From an uncultured Burkholderiales bacterium (GTDB taxonomy: Bacteria; Pseudomonadota; Gammaproteobacteria; Burkholderiales; Burkholderiaceae_C), in contig CALCBL010000372.1 of NCBI GenBank assembly GCA_937897495.1, positions 1 through 6,873 of the forward strand: DNA of 6,873 nt. Direction: 5' to 3'. Of the stretch, positions 1 through 4,362 are shown piece by piece (position 1 is the stretch's first letter; each line of letters begins with the position of its first letter). Position numbers and translations under genes: made by a program. The notes under the pieces are model-generated. The model ran no database searches. It was not told where the DNA came from and was given only the letters and a program-made list of their open reading frames with translations.

Positions 1-347
1 TCATTGTGTCGTGTGGCCGTGCGTTGGGCAGTGCAGAAAAGTTTGCCGAAGTGATCACACCCTTGGCAGACAAATTGGGTGCTGCCATGGGTGCCAGCCG
101 TGCTGCGGTGGATGCAGGTTACGCGCCCAACGATTGGCAAGTGGGACAAACCGGCAAAATTGTGGCGCCTCAGTTGTATGTGGCCTGCGGCATTTCAGGT
201 GCCATTCAACACTTGGCCGGCATGAAGGACAGCAAGGTCATTGTGGCCATCAACAAGGACGCTGAAGCACCTATCTTCAGCGTTGCCGATTATGGTTTGG
301 AAGCCGATCTGTTTGTGGCGGTCCCTGAATTGGTCAACGCTCTTTAA
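1..347 (+). CDS. etfA: Electron transfer flavoprotein alpha subunit, C-terminal part (5' end outside window)
   Basis: This is the FAD-binding C-terminal domain of EtfA, the large subunit of the soluble ETF heterodimer. ETF takes electrons from acyl-CoA dehydrogenases and passes them to ETF:ubiquinone oxidoreductase. The frame is open to the left edge, so the GTG at position 6 is not a start. About 114 residues remain of a family normally a little over 300 residues long. Visible hallmarks are the GRALGS loop (from 15), [10 protein letters not shown], the FAD-contacting [14 protein letters not shown] stretch, [15 protein letters not shown] and [20 protein letters not shown]. These are among the most conserved parts of the family. 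The partner etfB would be expected just upstream, outside the window. One oddity is that the loop before GRALGS reads IVSCGRALG, where the family usually has two glycines (VSGGR). A terminator-like hairpin follows the stop codon. The assignment is very secure. Confidence 0.97.
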   Translation, partial: IVSCGRALGSAEKFAEVITPLADKLGAAMGASRAAVDAGYAPNDWQVGQTGKIVAPQLYVACGISGAIQHLAGMKDSKVIVAINKDAEAPIFSVADYGLEADLFVAVPELVNAL

Positions 348-376
348 AGCGATTGATTGAGTTTGAATGTCAGTTT

Positions 377-410
377 GAAAGGCATCCTGTGAGGTGCCTT
401 TCTTTTGTTT
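377..410 (+). terminator. Rho-independent terminator after etfA
   Basis: A perfect 8-bp inverted repeat, GAAAGGCA (377-384) with TGCCTTTC (395-402), encloses a further CCT/AGG pairing (386-388 with 392-394) around a GTG triloop, leaving one bulged T at 385. The stem is followed at once by the T-rich run TTTTGTTT (403-410). It sits 29 bases after the etfA stop codon, the usual place for an intrinsic terminator. The T-run ends directly at the ribosome-binding site of the next gene, so there is no room for a promoter between terminator and start. The downstream gene must therefore rely on readthrough or on a promoter upstream of the hairpin. Confidence 0.8.
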
Positions 411-414
411 GGAG
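411..414 (+). promoter_or_regulatory. Ribosome-binding site of the acyl-CoA dehydrogenase gene
   Basis: A GGAG core lies 6 bases before the ATG at 421. It decides the start. An upstream in-frame GTG at 394 lies inside the terminator stem and has no Shine-Dalgarno sequence, and it would add the unconvincing residues PFFCLEIQ before the family-typical MSYVAPLKDML. Confidence 0.8.
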
Positions 415-420
415 ATACAG

Positions 421-2211
421 ATGAGTTACGTTGCCCCTTTAAAAGACATGCTTTTCAACATTGAACACTTGGCCCAAATTGACCAAGTGGCGCAAATGCC
501 TGGTTTTGAAGATGCGGGTTTAGAAACTGCACAAGCTGTGTTGCAAGAGTGCGCCAAGTTGAACCAAGATGTGCTTGCACCTTTGAATTGGGAGGGCGAT
601 AAAAATCCATCTGCCTTTTCAAATGGTCATGTGAAGACCACACCAGGTTTTAAAGAAGCATTCAAGCAATACGGTGAAGGTGGCTGGCAAGGTTTGCAGC
701 ATCCCACAGAATTTGGCGGCCAAGGTTTGCCTAAAACCATTGGCGCAGCTTGCGGTGAAATGCTCAACTCGGCCAACATGAGTTTTGCCCTTTGTCCTTT
801 GCTAACAGACGGCGCCATTGAAGCTTTGCTGACGGCTGGTTCTGACGAATTGAAAAATATTTATCTGGAGAAGTTAATTTCGGGTGAGTGGACGGGCACC
901 ATGAATTTGACGGAGCCCCAAGCCGGCTCCGATTTGGCATTGGTGCGCACACGCGCCGAGCCTTTGCCTGATGGCACCTTCAAAGTTTTTGGCACAAAAA
1001 TTTACATCACCTATGGTGAGCACGACATGGCTGACAACATCGTGCACTTGGTGCTGGCTCGTGTGCAAGGCGCGCCTGAAGGCGTGAAGGGTATCAGCTT
1101 GTTTGTCGTGCCCAAGTTCATGGTCAATGCGGATGGCAGCCTCGGCGCTCGCAACGATGTTCACTGCGTCAGCATTGAACACAAGATGGGCATCAAGGCC
1201 AGCCCAACCGCTGTACTTCAGTATGGTGATCACGGCGGCGCTATCGGCTATTTGGTCGGCGAGGAAAACCGTGGCCTTGAATACATGTTCATCATGATGA
1301 ACGCTGCGCGTTATGCCGTTGGCGTTCAGGGCGTTGCCATTGCAGAGCGTGCCTATCAAAAAGCAGTTCAGTACGCTAAAGACCGTGTGCAAAGCCGCCC
1401 GGTCGATGGCAGCATGAACACATCGGCGCCCATCATTCATCACCCCGATGTCAAACGCATGCTCATGACCATGCGCGCCACCACAGAAGGCTGCCGCGCT
1501 TTGGCCACAGTTGCTGCAGCGGCCTACGATGCGGCCCATCACCACACAGATGCAGAAGTGCGCAAACAAAATGCCTTGTTCTACGAATTCATGGTGCCTT
1601 TGGTCAAGGGCTACAGCACAGAGATGAGTTTGGAAGTCACTTCCTTGGGCGTGCAAGTTCACGGTGGCATGGGTTTCATTGAAGAGACAGGTGCTGCGCA
1701 GTACTACCGCGATGCCAAAATTCTGACCATTTACGAAGGCACCACAGCCATTCAAGCCAATGACCTAGTGGGTCGCAAAACCAGCCGTGATGGCGGCCAA
1801 ACAGCCAAAGCATTGGCGGGCCAAGTTGAGCTCACAGAAAACGAATTGTTAGCCCATGCCCATGCAGATGCCAAAGCAGTTGGCCGCAGACTGAAAGCGG
1901 CTCGCTTGGCTTTTCTAGATGTCGTTCATTTTGTGGCAGGTCAAGCCAAAGCCAATCCCAATGACGTGTATGCGGGCAGTGTGCCGTACCTGATGTTGAC
2001 AGGCAATTTGATGGCGGGTTGGCAGATGGGCCGCGCCATGTTGGTGGCTTTGACGCAAAGCTCAATGGGCAATGACAAAGCTTTTATGGATGCCAAAGTC
2101 ATCACGGCGCGTTTTTATGCCGATCATTTGTTAAGCCGTGCGCCTGGCGTGCGTGACAGCATCGTGGACGGTGCAAAGTGCGTGACAGAGCTTTCTTTAG
2201 AAGCTTTCTAA
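421..2211 (+). CDS. Acyl-CoA dehydrogenase, long form with extra N- and C-terminal domains (FadE-like/DmdC-like)
   Basis: This FAD-dependent cytosolic enzyme introduces a trans-2 double bond into an acyl-CoA and passes electrons to ETF. The 596 residues exceed the roughly 380-400 of simple family members because of a short N-terminal extension (about 1-40) and a C-terminal helical domain (about 465-596). The core shows the middle-domain signature WTGTMNLTEPQAGSDL (157-172), GIKASPTAVLQYGD (257-270), GYLVGEENRGLEYMF (276-290) and the C-terminal signature VHGGMGFIEETGAAQYYRDA (413-432). The catalytic base is expected to be E439 in ILTIYEGTTAIQ, matching the IYEGT glutamate of medium-chain acyl-CoA dehydrogenase. 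The start is the ATG with GGAG six bases upstream. etfA lies just upstream, fitting its electron acceptor. The substrate cannot be read from sequence. This architecture covers medium/long-chain enzymes and 3-methylmercaptopropionyl-CoA dehydrogenase (DmdC), so no symbol is given. No frame damage or missing key residue is seen. Confidence 0.95.
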   Translation: MSYVAPLKDMLFNIEHLAQIDQVAQMPGFEDAGLETAQAVLQECAKLNQDVLAPLNWEGDKNPSAFSNGHVKTTPGFKEAFKQYGEGGWQGLQHPTEFGGQGLPKTIGAACGEMLNSANMSFALCPLLTDGAIEALLTAGSDELKNIYLEKLISGEWTGTMNLTEPQAGSDLALVRTRAEPLPDGTFKVFGTKIYITYGEHDMADNIVHLVLARVQGAPEGVKGISLFVVPKFMVNADGSLGARNDVHCVSIEHKMGIKASPTAVLQYGDHGGAIGYLVGEENRGLEYMFIMMNAARYAVGVQGVAIAERAYQKAVQYAKDRVQSRPVDGSMNTSAPIIHHPDVKRMLMTMRATTEGCRALATVAAAAYDAAHHHTDAEVRKQNALFYEFMVPLVKGYSTEMSLEVTSLGVQVHGGMGFIEETGAAQYYRDAKILTIYEGTTAIQANDLVGRKTSRDGGQTAKALAGQVELTENELLAHAHADAKAVGRRLKAARLAFLDVVHFVAGQAKANPNDVYAGSVPYLMLTGNLMAGWQMGRAMLVALTQSSMGNDKAFMDAKVITARFYADHLLSRAPGVRDSIVDGAKCVTELSLEAF

Positions 2212-2265
2212 AATGGCCAGCGTTTACCGCTAAAGACAGCGCAAACAAATACATTTCAAAATTAC

Positions 2266-2270
2266 AGGAG
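2266..2270 (+). promoter_or_regulatory. Ribosome-binding site of the flavin oxidoreductase gene
   Basis: AGGAG lies 5 bases before the ATG at 2276, a strong canonical Shine-Dalgarno sequence that supports this start. The rest of the 64-base gap (2212-2275) is A-rich, and I see no convincing terminator or promoter in it. Co-transcription with the upstream dehydrogenase gene is therefore the simplest reading. Confidence 0.75.
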
Positions 2271-2275
2271 AACTC

Positions 2276-3229
2276 ATGTCAAAACTTCCCGCGGCTTTGG
2301 CCAATTTACCTTTTCCGGTCATTGCCTCACCTTTGTTCATTATCAGCAATCCCAAACTGGTCATTGAGCAATGCAAGGCGGGAGTTGTGGGGTCCATGCC
2401 TGCACTCAATGCGCGTCCCGCAGAACAACTAGAAGAATGGCTGATTGAAATTACTGAAACATTGGCCGCTTACAACAAAGCCAATCCAGACAAGCCAGCC
2501 GCGCCCTATGCCATCAATCAAATTGTTCACAAAAGCAATGATCGGCTTGAGCACGACATGGCCATGTGCGTGAAATACAAGGTGCCGATCATCATCACGT
2601 CATTGGGTGCACGCGAAGACATTAATCAAGCTGCTCACAGTTATGGTGGCGTAGTACTGCACGACATCATCAACAACAAATTTGCCCACAAGGCCATTGA
2701 AAAAGGCGCCGATGGATTGATTGCAGTGGCTGCTGGCGCGGGGGGACATGCAGGCGAAAAGAGCCCCTTTGCATTGATCCAAGAAATTCGCCAATGGTTT
2801 GATGGTCCCGTGGCATTGTCAGGCTCAATTGCCAGCGGCGATGCTGTTTTGGCGGCGCAAGCTATGGGTGCAGACTTTGCCTACATTGGCTCGGCATTCA
2901 TTGCCACCCATGAGGCGCGTGCTGCCGACGCCTACAAGCAGGCCATCGTTGATTGCAACTCAGACGACATTGTCTACAGCAATCTGTTCACAGGTGTGCA
3001 TGGCAACTACTTGGCGCCTTCCATCAAAGCTGCTGGACTAGACCCTAGCAACTTACCAGTGTCTGACCCCTCCACCATGAACTTCGGCGGCGATGCCAAA
3101 AAAGCTTGGAAAGACATTTGGGGTTGCGGTCAGGGAATTGGCGCAGTGGATGCGGTGGTCAGTACCGCTGATTTTGTTGCTAAATTGAAGCAGCAGTACG
3201 CTTCCGCCCGTGCTCGCTTGGCCATTTAA
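2276..3229 (+). CDS. FMN-dependent nitronate monooxygenase / 2-nitropropane dioxygenase-family oxidoreductase
   Basis: This 317-residue TIM-barrel flavoprotein belongs to the family containing nitronate monooxygenase, which oxidises alkyl nitronates to carbonyl compounds and nitrite, and the enoyl-ACP reductase FabK. The length is normal. Visible landmarks are the N-terminal strand PFPVIASPLFIISNPKLV (12-29), the GVVGSMPALNARP segment (36-48), the barrel strand VPIIITSLGA (103-112), the GAGGHAGEKSPF loop (154-165), PVALSGSIASGDAV (178-191) and GADFAYIGSAFIAT (198-211), the last two expected to hold the FMN phosphate. H158 in the GGHAG loop corresponds to the histidine proposed as catalytic base in class I nitronate monooxygenases. 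The gene follows the acyl-CoA dehydrogenase by 64 bases on the same strand, so a role in acyl-CoA or fatty-acid metabolism is possible. Real substrates of most such homologues are unknown, and the nitronate activity is a family label only. Family membership is secure; substrate is not. Confidence 0.9.
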   Translation: MSKLPAALANLPFPVIASPLFIISNPKLVIEQCKAGVVGSMPALNARPAEQLEEWLIEITETLAAYNKANPDKPAAPYAINQIVHKSNDRLEHDMAMCVKYKVPIIITSLGAREDINQAAHSYGGVVLHDIINNKFAHKAIEKGADGLIAVAAGAGGHAGEKSPFALIQEIRQWFDGPVALSGSIASGDAVLAAQAMGADFAYIGSAFIATHEARAADAYKQAIVDCNSDDIVYSNLFTGVHGNYLAPSIKAAGLDPSNLPVSDPSTMNFGGDAKKAWKDIWGCGQGIGAVDAVVSTADFVAKLKQQYASARARLAI

Positions 3230-3262
3230 TTTCAAGAGCGTTCAGCTTGAAGTCTGAACGCT
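3229..3262 (+). promoter_or_regulatory. Overlapping alternative RNA stems at the TTG start of the acyltransferase gene (candidate)
   Basis: Two perfect inverted repeats interleave here. Stem A pairs TTCAAG (3231-3236) with CTTGAA (3246-3251) around a 9-base loop, extendable by one G-U and one A-U pair to 3229/3253. It would bury part of the AAGAG Shine-Dalgarno (3234-3238) and the TTG start (3247-3249). Stem B pairs AGCGTTCAG (3237-3245) with CTGAACGCT (3254-3262), nine pairs with an 8-base loop carrying the TTG. The 5' arm of stem B is exactly the loop of stem A. With no spacer bases between the arms a full pseudoknot looks sterically unlikely, so the stems should compete. The pairings are seen directly; a regulatory role, such as coupling to translation of the upstream gene, is inference. 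No T-run follows, which argues against a terminator. Confidence 0.4.
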
Positions 3263-4362
3263 TAGAGGTTATTGACCTCTTTAAGGCTTTCGCCTGCGTC
3301 CTCATTGTTTGGCACCACCTGGCGCTTTACAGTCCCATGGCCAATGTCGTGGCAGTGTGGGTGCCCCTACTTGAAGTGTTTCTTCTTGATTACGCGCTGA
3401 TGGCGGTGCAAATTTTCTTGGTTGTAGGCGGGTACTTGAATGCCAAGTCTTGGGCCAATGCCGTCCCAAAATCTGCGTTTGATTTTTTTCCAAGATTGTT
3501 GTTGCGCTATCAAAGATTGACCATCCCATTGCTAGCAGCCTTGAGTGTGGCCGTTGCAATCACAGCGCTTGTTCGCCCTTACTTTGATCACTCATCGCTT
3601 TCAAGTGCGCCAAGCTTGATTCAAGTTGTTGCGCACACTTTCTTACTTCAAGACATTCTTGATTTAGAAGCTTTTTCAGCGGGCGTTTGGTATGTCGCCA
3701 TAGATTTTCAACTGTTTGCAATGGCGATGGCTTGTGCGTCGCTTGCACAGGTATGGCAAGGTCTTTCGGGCAAGGGTTCTGTCGTGCGCAAGGCATTTGG
3801 CTTTTGGTTGATTCTCACCTTGTGTTCAATTTTTATTTGGAATCTGAATCCTTTGGGTGAAATGTGGGGCGCTTATTTCTTTGGTGCTTATGGGCTGGGT
3901 TTGTGCGTTGGATCGTGGCGCTCCGCTGGTTTCAAATTCAGTGTGCGAAATTTAGGGCTGCTAATTTTCATGCTTGGCCTTGTAGCTATGGCATATCACC
4001 CTAGAGACAGACTGATGCTGGCCATTGCAACGGCTTTGTTGTTGTGCTGGTATGAGGCAAATGATTGCAATGCCATTCAGTACTTTAAATTGAAGTGGAT
4101 TCGCGAGCTGTCAAACGCTTCTTACGCCATTTTCCTCATTCACTTCAGCGTCAGTTTGTTAGTGAGTGCGGTGGTCTTTAATTTTTGGCCTGAAAACATA
4201 AGCGTCAACGCAGTGGGCTTAGGAGTTTCATTCGGACTGTCGGTTTGGATGGGGCGATTGATTCACCAGGCCATTGAAACGCCAAAGCCGACTTGGACGC
4301 GATGCTTGCAGTGGGCTGCCACTTTGATGGCAACCAGCACTTGCGTCATGTTACTTGGCTAA
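3247..4362 (+). CDS. Integral-membrane acyltransferase, acyltransferase-3 family
   Basis: This 371-residue polytopic membrane protein resembles acyltransferase-3 (OafA/WecH/NolL-type) enzymes, which transfer acetyl or other acyl groups to extracytoplasmic sugars or lipids. The N-terminus VIDLFKAFACVLIVWHHLAL (8-27) matches the family opening helix with its conserved histidine (H23/H24). The arginine-rich PRLLLRYQR (82-90) follows the second helix, VWYVAIDFQLF (147-157) resembles the family WYL..E..FY region, and LSNASYAIFLIHFSVSL (288-304) is the conserved late helix with its histidine (H299). About ten hydrophobic segments are spread along the chain. The start is TTG: it is the first usual start codon after the in-frame stop at 3181-3183, and later ATGs would remove the first helix. 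A weak AAGAG lies 8 bases upstream. It begins 17 bases after the flavin oxidoreductase stop and its 3' end overlaps cphA by 12 bases. Substrate is unknown, and sequence divergence from the classic motifs is noticeable. Confidence 0.82.
   Translation: MKSERLEVIDLFKAFACVLIVWHHLALYSPMANVVAVWVPLLEVFLLDYALMAVQIFLVVGGYLNAKSWANAVPKSAFDFFPRLLLRYQRLTIPLLAALSVAVAITALVRPYFDHSSLSSAPSLIQVVAHTFLLQDILDLEAFSAGVWYVAIDFQLFAMAMACASLAQVWQGLSGKGSVVRKAFGFWLILTLCSIFIWNLNPLGEMWGAYFFGAYGLGLCVGSWRSAGFKFSVRNLGLLIFMLGLVAMAYHPRDRLMLAIATALLLCWYEANDCNAIQYFKLKWIRELSNASYAIFLIHFSVSLLVSAVVFNFWPENISVNAVGLGVSFGLSVWMGRLIHQAIETPKPTWTRCLQWAATLMATSTCVMLLG
3264..3280 (+). promoter_or_regulatory. Small hairpin within the first codons of the acyltransferase gene (weak)
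   Basis: AGAGGT (3264-3269) pairs perfectly with ACCTCT (3275-3280) around a 5-base loop. It begins two bases after stem B of the start-site element, so the two could stack. It lies inside codons 6-12 and may be coincidental. The following TTTAAGGCTTT is not a proper T-run, so it is a poor terminator candidate for the upstream gene. Confidence 0.25.

Noticed and set aside
394..420. GTG at 394 as the start of the acyl-CoA dehydrogenase, nine codons earlier.
   Set aside because: It sits within the terminator stem, lacks a Shine-Dalgarno sequence and adds non-homologous residues; the ATG at 421 has GGAG at the right distance and gives the family-typical N-terminus.
874..1755. A 293-codon open frame on the minus strand inside the acyl-CoA dehydrogenase gene.
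   Set aside because: It lies fully antisense to a well-supported conserved gene, its translation resembles no family and is rich in His, Ala and Val as expected from reverse reading of biased codons, and it has no evident ribosome-binding site.
2189..2207. Imperfect AGCTTT/AGAAGCT symmetry at the end of the acyl-CoA dehydrogenase gene, considered as a terminator.
   Set aside because: It is within the coding sequence, needs a bulge, has almost no loop and lacks a T-run.
2223..2255. Possible promoter before the flavin oxidoreductase gene (TTTACC with A/T-rich CAAATA or TACATT downstream).
   Set aside because: The match to -35/-10 hexamers is poor and the spacing is right only for the weaker candidate; it is not better than chance in A-rich intergenic DNA.
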